Assembly (NCBI RefSeq): GCF_030445035.2
Contig: NC_080677.1
Coordinates: forward strand, 24,191,513-24,255,512
From: Dasypus novemcinctus
Lineage: Eukaryota > Chordata > Mammalia > Cingulata > Dasypodidae
Reading direction: 5' to 3'
DNA: 64,000 nucleotides
Of the stretch, positions 23,990-35,547 are shown in pieces; the stretch's first letter is position 1; the number at the start of each line of letters is the position of its first letter. A program made the position numbers and the translations under genes. Under the pieces are notes generated by a model, which was not told where the DNA came from, did no database searches, and worked only from the letters and a program-made list of their open reading frames with translations.

Positions 23990-25165
23990 AATACTGAACA
24001 CTGCCCCTCTTTGGGATATTCTACCTGGATGCCAAGAAGGGAACTCAGCACTTGTGGAACTAATAAACAAAACAAAAAAAACCAAAAACGCTGGGTATGT
24101 CTTAATCATAGGTTTTCCTCTTTCAATTCAATAAACTTCCATAGCCAGGCTCTGTGGACAATAAGAAGAGTAGTTAAGAGAGCTTGTCTTCCAGAGATCG
24201 GAGACTGAGTGGGTAAAGTGGACTGGGTGAAAGGTCATTTGATTATATTATTTCCCATGTTCATTCACTCAATTCCACCTTCATTTACTCAAGTGTCTTC
24301 TCTAGTAAAATGAATCCTGAATCCAGGACCTGCCATGCAGAGGAAGGTAGATAAGGAATCCAGTAGCTCAAATGTCAAAAGTTTTATTCCACCTGTCTTT
24401 CCGCTCATTAAAAGCAAAAACAAAAACAAATCAACAAATTATGTCCATCATCTTTAATAGACACTGAATTAGGTTTCTTTTAATCTGATAGGTAATTTCA
24501 ACATTAATCCCAGAGAGTAACATTGGATCCATCTGGCACACAGTTTTCGAATCCAAGCATTCTGCCATTTCACTTTCAATCACTTTTTAAAAACCGGTGT
24601 CTAAAAATAGCTGTTCCCTGCAAAGACAACATCTCAAAATCCAAATTCACAAAATATTCCAAGTATGAGGTTTAGTTAATTAGTATGGCATTTTTTTTTT
24701 TTCCCTTCAAGAAAGAATTCATGATCCCTTTAAAAAGCTTCACAGTGAATGCTGCCTATTAACTTTGGACAGAGAAACTTAGAGCGTGAAGACCATTAGC
24801 CACACGACCGCGGGAATGACAACGATGTGGTTTAATTTACAATTCCGGGACTCAGAGACAACTTTTCCGAACAGAGCCCTCAGGACCCAGCCTGGAAGGG
24901 GCCTCTTGGCGGTAAGCGGGACGGCAGGCTCCGAGCAAACAGGCGGGGGCGCAGGCCCGGAGGGCGCTTCTGCACTCCAACGCTTCCTCAGAGAAAACAC
25001 GTCTTCGGCCAAAGCCTTGTTATTTTATCAGCAAATAAAAGTTTACTGCTTGCTTTTCTAGTAAGCGCCAAGGTTAAAGAATATGAAACTACCAGAATAT
25101 ACTTGTTGATAATCTTTCCTTGTCGAGCTGTTCAATTTTGTCACCTTCAGGCTGGGTTTCGATCA
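23990..25165. other. Upstream flank of DPY19L1, no gene seen
   Basis: AT-rich until about 24780, then GC rises towards the CpG island. Open frames on the minus strand at 24779-25012 and 25089-25346 could belong to a divergent transcript, but no protein family is recognisable. Confidence 0.4.
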
Positions 25166-25900
25166 GTTCCACCGTCTCCGGCGCACACTTGTGCCTCGCC
25201 CCTTCTCGGCTCCACGTGGGACACTTCGCTGCCATTTTAGATCGAGTTGTGCGGCTTCTTCCCGTCAGTGACCAGCGGGCTGAACTCCGCTCTGCCCGAA
25301 ACCCAGCGGCCACACACTCTGAACTGAACCTAGGCCTGTGGCTCACTTCCCTCCCCCGCCCCGCGGGGCCGACGCGGCCTCCCGCGCGCGCACAGCGCCC
25401 CTCTGCGGCCGCCCCGGCCCCGCCGCCCTGGCGCCCGGGCCCCGCGTCCCCCGCAGGCTTAACCAGGAACTTCGAAAAGCGCCCCCGACCCCGTCACGGC
25501 TCTTCCTCCCTCCGGGCCACAACTAGGCCAGGCGGAGGAAGCCTCCGCTTCCGGAAGACCGCCCGCGCCCACCCTCAGCCCGGCCCCAGGGGGCCGAAGG
25601 ACGACGGGGGGTCGCGGGGCGGGTGCCGAGGGGTCGGCCCCCCCGCGCCGGAAGCCCGCGCGTGCGCGCTGGCAGGCCGGGAGCGCGCGCCCCGCGCGAG
25701 GGGGCGGGGCCGCGGCCGCCGGCGGGGAGTCCCCGCCCCCGCCCCCCGGCGTTCTGCGGTCGCCGTGACAACCCGAGCGGCGGCAACGGCGGCGGGCGCG
25801 CGAGTCCGGCGCCGCCTCCCGGCCGCACCGCCAGGCGAGCCCCGGCCGCCCGGCCTTCCTGTTCTCCCCGCCTCCCGGCCCGCGGGGAGGGGCGGGCCCG

Positions 25901-25933
25901 CCCTCCGCCCGCCCTCCGCCCGCCCTCCGCCCG
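25901..25933 (+). repeat. 11-bp tandem repeat in promoter/5' UTR
   Basis: Three perfect copies of ccctccgcccg stand head to tail, followed by a partial cccgcc copy. They lie about 100 bp upstream of the DPY19L1 start codon and are likely in the 5' UTR or core promoter. The purine strand is G-rich. Confidence 0.9.
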
Positions 25934-26022
25934 CCCGCCGGAGAGTGAGCGGCGCCCGGCCGCCCCGCCAGCCCGCCGTTCCTCTGCCGCCGTCCGGGCG
26001 CGCGCGGCGAGCGGGCGCGACT

Positions 26023-26112
26023 ATGCCAAGATGGTCCTGCAGGCGCGGAGCAAGCACCGGGAGGCGGCCCCCAAGCCGCCCCAGCCGCCCCGCGCCTCGC
26101 CGTCGCCGCTGA
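26023..26112 (+). promoter_or_regulatory. Overlapping upstream ORF (29 codons)
   Basis: An ATG eight bases before the main start (A at -3, C at +4) opens a 29-codon ORF in the +1 frame that ends at TGA 26110-26112, inside the DPY19L1 coding region. Such an overlapping uORF could lower main-ORF initiation if the transcript starts upstream of it. It is not proposed as a functional protein; its arginine-rich product is what GC-rich sequence gives by chance. Confidence 0.5.
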
Positions 26113-26329
26113 GGGGGGGGGCCGGAGGTCGGCGCCGGGGAGCCCGGGCCTGGGCGCGCGCCCCTGTCCCCCGGGCGCAAAGGCGGCGCGGGCAAGAAGG
26201 CGCCCCGCGCGGAGCCCGCCGCGCTGCCCGCCGGGGGCGGCCTCGGGGGGCGCCTGGCGGCCGGGCTGCGCGGGGCGCTGGGCCTGCGGCGCGCGGGGCG
26301 CGGCCGGACCTGGACCACGCTCCTGCTAG
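26031..26329 (+). CDS. DPY19L1: DPY19L1 exon 1 coding part (apparent frameshift)
   Basis: The start ATG has a strong context (A at -3, G at +4) and opens MVLQARSKHREAAPKPPQ, the N-terminus expected for DPY19L1. The far end of the exon reads RTWTTLLL in a different frame, just before the donor CTAG|gtgagc. The frames switch at the nine-G run 26113-26121. With eight G the reading continues through PLSPGRKGGAGKKAPRAE into the first membrane helix with 99 full codons plus one base, which is the phase exon 2 needs. As printed, the start frame runs into intron 1 and stops at the TGA at 26331. This is most likely a homopolymer error, not a pseudogene, because exons 2-6 are intact. Confidence 0.85.
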
Positions 26330-26600
26330 GTGAGCAGCCCCGAGCGCGCGGGCGGGGGCGCCCGGCCGCCGGGACGCGGAACTTTGGGGCGCGGCGCCCC
26401 TTCCTCGCTCTCGCCGCCGAGCCCTGGCTGCCCGTCCCCGCCACTTTGCCACCCTCTCTGACTTTTCTTCCCGGGACCTTCCCCTCCCCCTCCGCGGTGC
26501 GTCCGCGCCCCCTTCTCACCAGCTCTCTTATCTCTGTCTGAACAAAAAAATGGCCCCGCGAGCAACAGCTGCCCGGCCTGCGTGCGGACCCGCGGGTCTG

Positions 26601-27495
26601 CGCTAACCAGACCTGGGCGCTGCTGATTGGTGCGGACCGACAGCCTTCCCGTTATCTGCGTCCCTGACCCGGACGGAGGTTTCCTTCGGGTTGGAAGCGA
26701 TTCCTGTGAGCGCAAAGGAAAAACGCGTCCCCTCTTCTGGAAAGTTGCTAAACTTATAATTATATTTTGGCATGTTTTTTTCTTCTTGGCCGCAAACACC
26801 GCCGGTGGCACTGTACTTGTGGTTCCGCCACGGCGCGTCACTTTCCACGTTGTGTTGTGCTTTGTGCACCCGAGCCTTAATCCTCTCGGCTGGCCTGGAG
26901 AAGTGTGGTGAGGAGGGCGCACCTCTCCCCTCCCTTTGCCCTGCACAAAATGGATGATGTGCAGTGATATGCTGGGGGGGGAAAGAAAGTTGAAACATTC
27001 GTCTGTTGTGGATCAACTTCAGGGTTCCTTTGTATCCTGATTTACATTTCGATAGGGCAAGTTATAGCAATTCGGATAATGGGCCTAAGTTTTCTAAGTC
27101 AGCCAGTAAAATGACATAACACTGCCTTTCCTACTTAATACCATTAATGGGCTTGGGCTGCTGCTAATTAAATTACTGATAACTTATCCTATATTATATT
27201 TTCAGATTCCCTTAGTGACCCATAGCGCCCTGAGCAGAGTTTGGGGTTCAGTATAGGCTGAGGAATAGAACACAGCAAATTGGCTTCCTTGAAATCATAG
27301 CCATTCCGTCTTAAGAAAGCCAGGTCATCACTGTATGTGCTTTAATATGCTCAGACAGGTTGATACTGTTAGTGGAGTATTTTGTTTTTCTAACGCAGAT
27401 TCAAGCCTAGAAAAATTCAATATTTTCAGCACATTCTCCCTCTTTCAGTGGCGAGCTTGAAAAACATGGCCAGTGTGCAGGTTAGAGCAGTTCAC
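26601..27495. other. Start of intron 1, no feature assigned
   Basis: Composition falls from the CpG island to ordinary AT-rich intron. The stretch around 27110-27180 looks single-copy. Confidence 0.5.
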
Positions 27496-27499
27496 CTTG

Positions 27500-27690
27500 G
27501 GGAGGCAGCATGGTACAGTGGATAAGGCAGAGGCTTCAGATCCAGCTTACCACGGTTAAGTTGGGTGTAAGTTTCAAATATTTCCTTTGTGAGCCTCTTC
27601 TTTGTAAAGTGGGATTTATACCTGTCCCCCACAGAGAAGTCCTGAGGAGCAAACCAAGAAGGGGTGGGTCATTATGGGACAGTGTTTTGT
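27500..27690 (+). repeat. MIR SINE
   Basis: gaggcagcatggtacagtgg is the MIR start; a cttctttgtaaagtgggatt core follows. Confidence 0.7.
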
Positions 27691-27699
27691 GTTAAATCA

Positions 27700-29625
27700 T
27701 TTAACAGATTGTGGTTGCTATTATAAAAACAAATGGATAATACTGATACGGTGACAGATGAAGTTGCTTTCTTTTGGATGAGTAGTGTAAACATTAAGCA
27801 CTTTGAAGTAAAATATGGAATGGCATTGCTTCTCAAGGAAGGTTACAGTAAGAAATCTTAGAATAATATATATCTATTGCCACTTTTTAGCATATTTCCT
27901 TTTCTTGTAATTGCATTTCTTTTGAGTCTTATATTGACTGGCTTGTAGTTGATTTAGTAATGCTCATACCTAAATACAGTTTCTGAAGGTAACAGTGTCG
28001 CACTTTGCTTGACTTGCTCCTTTGGGCATTAGAAACAGTCTCAGTGAAGGTGTTCTCCCACATTGTGTACCCTGGTCACTGGCCGTCAGAGGTGTGGAGA
28101 TTGGACTAACAGACCAAGATCTAGAGACTTTCTAACCTTGCTAACTGATACATGGGGCCACTGGGGAGCTTGAAGATGGTTCTGGAGAATGATCAGGCCT
28201 GGGGTGCATGGTTCCTTCTCTGGCCCTACACCCCCTTGTATACATGTCAGTTCCCCCCTTCCCCGTGCCCTGCCAAGGCAACAAAAGGCTGTTTGGATCC
28301 TGCAAAGAGTAGCAGAGGTCTGGTGTTTTGAAAGCTGCCTTATTTCCTCTCACTTTCCTGCTCCCAGAATGAGCTTACACATGTTACCTCTTCAGTGTGG
28401 GACTTTAAAATAGTTCTTTGGCCTCCACATTGAAAGGCATTGTGTATTTTTTATATGTCAAGAGATAATTTATAGCTGATTTAAAAAAAAATAGTACACC
28501 ACCAACAAAATATTAAACTCTTACCAAAAAATTCCTCCGTATTATTTAGGAAGAAAAATTTTAACTTGAAACTCCATGATAGAAGCACAGACTTTTTAAG
28601 CATTAGAGAGAAATCCAGGTGTCCCTAGGTCAGTATTTCCCAGATCTCCTCTGTATTGGTAAGATGTTGCTTTATCAACTTCATTTATGGGGAACTCAAC
28701 ATCTCCCAAGGTGGTCCTTTCCATTGTCAAGCAGTGTTGCATTTTTAAAGAATGTTTTAGCAATTGTATGTTTTTCTTAATTTGGGGCGGAATTTACAAC
28801 TTATTTGATGGTAAGAGTTGAAAGAAGGGATCTTGAAATGTTTATCTTTAGAGCTTTTAACCCATTAGTTCCCTATATCAGCCAGGGGAGGCAATAGTGT
28901 AATAAGAACCATTACAGTGTTTCTTAGACTTTTTTGACCACAACCCATGGTGAACAATAAACAATAGACCTACTCACACTACTGAAAATGCAGCCCCGAA
29001 CACATATGCGTGTTATCTGCCTGCCGTTCTATTTATGTGTATCAGTGTCCCGACAGGAAATATTTAATAAATGGGTGATTTCAGAAGAGTGAGCAGGAAC
29101 CCACAAGGGAGATTGAAACATCCAGGTACTGTCAGTGTGGGCAGTTGCTACCACGTTTGGGCCTCAAGGGGAAGGGGAGCCTCATCAAGAGCTGAACCCA
29201 GACCGAGCTGTGGAACCGAGGTCACCCAAGCAGAGCGACCTCGAACACTCCTGCCATCGCCTGGTCTCCTGCTGGTGCCGCTCACTGGCTGAACCAGTGG
29301 GACCCAGAGACAGGGGGCCCAGCTGCAGCCTTCTGTAGAGTCAGCATCCTGGGCTGGGAACCAGGCAGGGAAAGGAAGAGAATGGATCTGTAGAGGCACA
29401 TGGAGACTAACCACTACATGTGTGCAAATATGTCACTGACACAGAAGTCTCATGTGAGGATACTTACCTTTATCACAGGTAGTGCACTCTGATTTTGTAT
29501 TCTATCCTAATTAAAAAAAAAATTGTAATGCTGCTTATAAATCATTTAGTTGTTCTCATGATCCAGTGCCATGATGCACACCTTGAAAACACAGCTTTAG
29601 AGGAACTGTTTTCTGATTCTACACC
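27700..29625. other. Intron 1, no gene seen
   Basis: Mostly AT-rich, unique-looking. Bases 28915-28990 begin like a hAT MER terminus (gtgtttcttagacttttttg). A GC-richer patch at 29070-29370 is unassigned. Confidence 0.4.
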
Positions 29626-29629
29626 GCCT

Positions 29630-29715
29630 TCTAACTGGTTGGGTGCCTGAGCAAAGCATTTAGCTTTCCTGAGCCTCTGTTGTGCACCCATAAAATGGGA
29701 GATCTGGACAAGACC
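29630..29715 (+). repeat. MIR fragment
   Basis: MIR core-like gagcaaagcatttagctttc followed by a cctgagcctctg segment and ccataaaatggga. Confidence 0.65.
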
Positions 29716-29717
29716 AG

Positions 29718-29835
29718 TAGTTCTCAGTCTTAGCAGCATGCTAGAATCATCTGAAACTTAAAAAAAAGAAAAAGAAAATCCTTCCTTCAACGCCATGCCA
29801 GACCAGTTAAATCAGCATCTAGGGGCTGGGGAAAG
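29718..29835 (+). repeat. MER20-like hAT element
   Basis: Matches the MER20 order: agtagttctcagtcttagca, then a gaatcatctgaaactt segment, agaccagttaaatcagcatc and taggggctgggg. It is cut by the SINE that follows. Confidence 0.7.
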
Positions 29836-29837
29836 CA

Positions 29838-30112
29838 TCGATTGCTTTTTTTCTCTCTCCTCCCCTGAGATGGCTCCCTTGTCTGTTTACCTGTTTGTTC
29901 CTTGTTTGCGCTTGTTTTATTGTTTTGTGTGGTTTTTTTTGCTCCTTGTTTTTGCTCATTGTCTGCTGTGGTTTTTTGTTTTGCATTTATATTTGCTTAT
30001 TGTCTGCTCGTTGTCTGTTTTTTCTTTAGGAGGCACTAGGAACTGGACCTGGGACCTCCCAGGTGGGGAGTGGGCACTCAACTGCTTGAGCCACATCTGC
30101 TCCCAGTTGGTT
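29838..30112 (-). mobile_element. DAS-type SINE, second family (minus)
   Basis: In reverse complement it starts ctgggagcagatgtggctca with B-box-like ggtccagttcc and continues with an A-rich, gacaatgagc-repeating body. It is related to the first head of the element at 15535-15990. Confidence 0.7.
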
Positions 30113-30814
30113 GATTTTAAAGTTTGATTTCTTGCCTGTCTTTAGAAGCACCCTGTCCAGCTCCACTGAACCCACATTCCCACATTCAGCTGGAACTGGG
30201 AAATTGCCTCTTCCCCTTTTAAATGGGGTCACAGTTTGTCCATTTTGCTACCGTGTCCCCTAATCTCTATTGTTACCTCTAAATTGGGGCTCTCAGTTGC
30301 CATTTATCATCTAATGTTGCTATTATTTTAATTAGAATTAACAGTAGAGTGACACAGTTCTTGTACCCATGCCTCTTACCAAAAGAGGGAAGGCAAAAGA
30401 ATTGCTGGAGAGGGCTGTTTTAAGGAAGGGCTTTTTTACTCTGTGGAAGTGAAAAATACGTACGTTAAACATGCAAACAAAGCATGTTTGGTGAAAGTCT
30501 GTAACTTAAGATACCATTTATCAGGCAAGCATAATAAAAAGATGACCCAACTATGAAAAAGATATATGATAAAACTATTAGATTTCATGTCTGTCCTATT
30601 TGGATTCTTTACCTAATCTGCCTGGTTCCTCTACTTAGTAGATGCCAGCACTTCCCCAGCTGTGTCAATCCAAATATCTCCAGATAATTGGCAAATATCC
30701 ACTGAGAAGCAAAATTGCCCCATATAATGGGAAACACTGGTGACTTTTTACGGGGCCAGAAGGAGTAAGAAGCTGGTAGAGTGAGTCAAGGTGTGGGGCA
30801 CCTGGACGGCTGCA

Positions 30815-31005
30815 GGCAGTGTGCTGCGGTGGAAGTAGCATGGACACTCCAGTACTGACCTGCGTTTGAACCCTGCTTCTACACTTAGAAGCTGTGGGTC
30901 CCTTAATATTTCTGACTCAGTTTCCTCATCTTTAAAATGGAGATAATAAATGCCTTGCCTGGTATAGTAAAGAATAAATGAGATAATTTATGTAAAACAT
31001 TACAG
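30815..31005 (+). repeat. MIR SINE
   Basis: gcgtttgaaccctgcttcta, then tctgactcagtttcctcatc, tttaaaatggagataataaa and gaataaatgagataatttat give a well kept MIR. Confidence 0.9.
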
Positions 31006-31007
31006 TA

Positions 31008-31930
31008 GCCTCATTCATCAGTTACTGAATGCTTACTATGCCAGGTGCTGGGCCAATTGGGGACAAAATAGAGAACAAGACAGCTGTAGCCCCTGTCCTC
31101 ATGGAACTTACCATTCTTGGTGGGGGGGAAAGATGCAAATAAATGAAAATATTTACACATAGTATTAAGGGAGACAAGGAAAGACGCAAATGGCTGATAG
31201 AGAAAACAGGAAACACCCACTTTAAATAGGGTCAGGAAAGGCCTCTGGGAAAGTGGCCTTAAAGCTTAGATCTACAGGAAGAGAAGATGCGTTGTACAGA
31301 GGAAGAGAGAGCATTCCAGATGTAGCGAGAGTCGTGCATGCTAAGGTAACGTGTGGAAAGAAGAGAGATCATCAGGGCAGATAATGAATGAAAATGAGAT
31401 GGACAGGAACCAAATCTTGGGAAGGAGTTTGTGTTTTATTCCTAGGGTGATGGGAAGCCAATGAGGAATGTTGTGCAGGGGATGGCGTGCTCTTTTTTTT
31501 TTTTTTTTTTAAGAAATCTACCCTCGTTGAGGGGAATGGATTGCGGCAGGGCAAGAAGAGAACCAGTGAGACCAGTGAGAAGATGCTGCAGGAGTCCAGG
31601 AAGAGAGGTGGCTGGCCTAAATTAAGGAAGTGGCAGTCCAGATGGAGAGAAGTGGGTGGATTTGAGATACATTTCAGAGATGGAATGACAGGACTTGCTG
31701 ATTGAGCTGGGCTCAGTGACAGGGAAACAGTGGTGGCATTCCCTGAGATGGCGAAGACCAGGGGTGTGGGGGGTGGCACATGTTTGAGGGAAGAGATCAA
31801 GAATTCTACCTTGAATATGTTATCTTTGAGATTCTGTGAGATATCCCAGAAGAAATGTCAAGTAGGTAGTGGGTCCTGGGAGCCTGGGAGTTAGAGAAAA
31901 GGTTTGACTAATGCAAATAGGTGGCATTCA
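31008..31930 (-). repeat. L2 LINE, 3' end and part of ORF2
   Basis: About 0.9 kb reads as reverse-complement L2: ttactatgccaggtgctggg, then cctgtcctcatggaacttac, caggaaaggcctctgggaaa, a gagcattccaga segment, gggtgatgggaagccaatga, gaagatgctgcaggagtcca and gcattccctgagatggcgaa. A poly-T run at 31492-31510 interrupts it. It lies directly beside a MIR. Confidence 0.88.
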
Positions 31931-32009
31931 AATTGGTGGGTGTTGGTAATAGCATCTCATACTGACTTATTCCCTGAGGCCTCCTCCTGGTGCTACATAC
32001 AGCTGTGGT

Positions 32010-32145
32010 ACCAGTTTCACCCAATGTAGGGAACACAGATGTTAAGTAACCTGCTCAAGATGGCCCCAGCACGTAGAAGAGGTCGGATTTGAACCTGGGC
32101 AGTGTGGTTCCAGCGTTCACGCCCTTCACTGTGCTATATTTATTT
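32010..32145 (-). repeat. MIR SINE
   Basis: gatgttaagtaacctgctca followed by gtcggatttgaacctgggca and ttcactgtgctatatt matches reverse-complement MIR. Confidence 0.8.
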
Positions 32146-32149
32146 CGTG

Positions 32150-35030
32150 GGCTCTAGGGTGAGAGTGTAACAAAATGAAGCCGCAGGGTCCATTGGTGAA
32201 AATGCCAACATTTAGTGCCTGACAAATGTTAGCTTTCTTGTCATCATCCCCCCCACCCTGCCACCCCTGGGGAAAATCAGGAAAAGAGGGATCCTACGTA
32301 GTTAAGGGAATAAAAAGACAGAAGTGGTAAGAAACATGTTAGGGATGGCCTAGGGACAAAAAAAGCGGAGGATACAGGCAGCGTGGGGCTGGCCCACTGG
32401 CCCTCCTGGAGCGCTGGCCGTCCACGGGGACACCTAGACGGCCTGAGCACCAGCTCCGAGTATGTTTATGTTAAAGCCAGGGAGCAGGATGGGAATTAGG
32501 GATTTAAAAGATTTTCTTCAATACTTGAAACCATTGTTTTCCTTTCTAAAATAGAATTCTGCTTAATTGCCCCCGAGGGCTGGGAGGGCAGCCGGCTCAG
32601 CTCGCGGCTCAGCTGGGGTGGATCTGTGGGGTTCTGCTGGACAGAGGCACAGCTCTTTGGAATGCCTGCCTGGGCTGGTGCTGACGGTGGACAGGGCTGA
32701 CCCTCCTGGGCAGCTGGGTGGCTAGTTGGGAGGGGGAGGAACTTGCCAGTTGGAAGTGCAAACAAGCTCTAAAGAATGCTTATAATCACCTAAACATCTT
32801 TTCTTATTGAAAGATACCATAGAAGGGTTCTGAATATTTAATGTTGATGAGTGCCCAAACAAATAACAAATGTGATGTGTTTAGTTTATGTAAATATAAG
32901 GATATATTATCAATATGTGATTGATTTTTGGGCAGTATTATGGTGTCACTACTGAAAGCAGATAAACTTTTTACTTCTATACGTATGTGTAGGTGGATGT
33001 TGATAAAATTGTAATAGATATTATTATGATTTCTAAACACTTCATATGTTGGTATATTCATGACTCAAAGTACATGTTGTAAGATATTTAAATTATCATC
33101 ATCATGTTTCTAGATGAGGTGACTTTTGGCTTCATTTTTTATATGTTCAGTCCTAAATTCTTGTTTTGCTAGTTCATTTTTTGCCATCAGATTGCACTTT
33201 ACCCAGACCATCAGAACATCAGGTATGCTTTCACTCTTCCAGGAAACGGTCCACTGGCTTTCTTTAGTTATCCATTCTCATATTTACTAGTCCTCAAAGC
33301 TTTTAAGAATTGAATCTCTTTCTAGGTCGAGATCTTTCTGCTGCTGTTTAATCCCATAAAGGCACTTTTATTTTTATATGGAGGATCATTTCTCCTTTCA
33401 TGATTTAATCAAGAATTGTTGAGTAGGAATACATTTGAAAAATAGAAGAATTAATTTTCAGAGTACATAAAGTTTTCATTTTTGTAGTATGTTTTTGCTT
33501 TAATACTGCTTTTTATTTTCGCAGGTTATTACTGTTTCTTTTTCCTGAGTGCATGTCTAGCATCTTTTCTCACTTCTCACTTTCTTTCCAAAGTTATTGA
33601 CTTTTAGGAGTGTCTCACCACTATCACTATCTCTTAATGAATGCTTACATGGCGTTTGTGATTTTAAATTATTATAGTGGTGACTGATAAAACAGTAGCA
33701 CAGTTGTCACCGAAATCACAGAAGTTCCAGTGTGAATCATTGTACTGATGAAGGATGGGCATTATTTTATTGACTAATTTATGGTAGCAACAACAATATC
33801 TTAAATACATTTTGTAAGTCACTTGATCAGTTAATTTAGAAAACAGGCTGTTCTTGACCAATTTTTAATTTGGGGAGATTGTCATAATTGAAAAGAGAGA
33901 GGCTTTTTTTTCCATATTTTTATACCAATTCCAGTTTGCCTAAAATGCGACTGCTCCACACCATATGCTCCTATTTAATTCTAACAGTAATTGCTACTTT
34001 TTGTAATGCAGTCTTTTAGAACTGCATTTCTCAAACTGCAGAATCTTTTTCTCCAGGTTTTACAGTGCTTCTGTTTCCACCACTTTTAGGGCATGTGTGT
34101 TTTAATTAGGACCTTATTTCTCACTCTTTTCTAATCTTTGTTCTCCATGGAAATTCCATAAAAATCTAGAGCTAAAGGTTACTTCCCAGAAGTTTAGGGG
34201 TGAGGAGACTAAAGTAGACCAGGTGAATGAATGAACCAGCGTCAGGAGTGAGTTCACTCAGTGAAGTGTGGGGTAGAAATTAAATTAAGGTCTTCTGGCA
34301 TTGTTGTCTATCTGGTTGTAGATTTCAGATCTAAAGCCTAAGGCAGGTGTCAAAGATACGGTAATGGAAAGATGAACTCATAAATGTCCCAAGATCCCAT
34401 ACCTTTTACCAGTAGCCCTACTTTGCTGGCTTCTGTTCATTTGGGGAGTCACTCTGATTTTTATATCTGGTGTTCAACCTGTTGGTCACCATTTGGCTTT
34501 GCTTAATTATTTTTTATATAGTCAAATATAAAACTATTAAATCCTGAATTGGTTTTGATTGTTTTGGTTGATTCTTTGGTATGGATGTTAAAAACAGTAA
34601 AATAGTAAGAATAGTATTATAGTTTCCTTAATCATGTAAATTAAATGATAAGGATTTTGATATCCAGGGTGGTTTGCAATTTAGGAAAAATCCATAATCT
34701 TAAAAATGGAATAATTTATCTTTTAATGAGATTGTTAAAACTTTTTGCTGAATATGATTATAGTGTGTGTGTGAATCTCACTTTTTTCTATAGTGAAGTG
34801 ATGCATCCATCACCTACACTTTTTCCATTAGGTTTGCTAAAGTTTTATTACTTCACTTATGCTTGTTCAGAAACATCTAATGGGGCTTAAAATTCATGTG
34901 CTAGTATGTTTATTTTGGCCATGTGTTTTATTTAGTTACTTGTCTTTGAAGCACTGAAATGTGAGTTTGTTTTTTTTTAATAAAGAGGAACTTCATGAAA
35001 AATTACTAATAAAGATTATGGTTTTATTTC
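32150..35030. other. Intron 1, no gene seen
   Basis: AT-rich sequence with a GC-richer patch at 32350-32780. Much of 32780-34600 looks single-copy. No exon with family similarity is visible. Confidence 0.5.
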
Positions 35031-35034
35031 AAAA

Positions 35035-35545
35035 TATTTTTATTCAAATTATGTAAGGCTAAGTTTTTTTTTTTTAATTTTTAATTTTGAAATATGTTCA
35101 CATTTACAGGAAAGTTAACAGAAATAATACAAGCTCCATACAGAGAATGTCGACATACTTTGGCCCTGCCCAGAAACCCAGATCTGCCAGTTTTAACTTT
35201 TTGTGACATTTGCTGTATGTTTGTATGTATGTATCTATCTTATCTGTCCATCTATCCATCCATCCGTTTTCTGACCACTTGAGCATAGGTTGTATTCATC
35301 ATGCTCTGAGATTGCTTAATACTTCCATGTACCTTTCCTAAGAACAAGGGCATTCACTTATGTAACCACCTTAAATGTAAATGATCAAGTTCAAGAAATT
35401 TAACATTGATAGAAAGCTTATAGTGTATATTCCACTTTTTTCATATGTCCAGTAATGTCCATTTGAGCCTCTTTTCCTCCCTATTAAAGCTTGTTCAGGA
35501 TCACAAAGTACATTTAGTTGTCACTGTCTCTTTATTTGCTTGCTC
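35035..35545 (-). mobile_element. L1M 3' UTR fragment
   Basis: Reverse-complement L1M words: ttttgaaatatgttcacatt, then a gttaacagaaataatac segment, cctaagaacaagggcattca and gaaatttaacattgatagaa, then caggatcacaaagtacattt. A short (GTAT/CCAT)n tract lies at 35218-35266. Confidence 0.75.
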
Positions 35546-35547
35546 TT

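Larger units (their letters stand above)
25170..26600 (+). promoter_or_regulatory. DPY19L1: CpG island promoter of DPY19L1
   Basis: GC content and CpG density rise sharply at about 25170 and fall after about 26600, with exon 1 in the middle. GC boxes are visible at 25701-25710 (ggggcggggc) and 25887-25896. No TATA box is evident, as expected for a broadly expressed CpG-island gene. The transcription start cannot be fixed from sequence. An 11-bp GC-rich tandem repeat at 25901-25933 and an upstream ATG at 26023 lie just before the start codon. Confidence 0.85.

Noticed and set aside
24779-25346. Divergent minus-strand gene at the DPY19L1 promoter
   Set aside because: Two short open frames exist but no family, splice signals or conserved start could be supported. 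A divergent non-coding transcript remains possible.
25120-26519. Long open frames of 236, 314 and 330 codons on both strands across the DPY19L1 CpG island
   Set aside because: High GC content lowers stop-codon frequency. The frames are Arg/Pro/Ala/Gly-rich and overlap in several frames. Only the part of exon 1 tied to exons 2-6 by phase and family sequence was kept.
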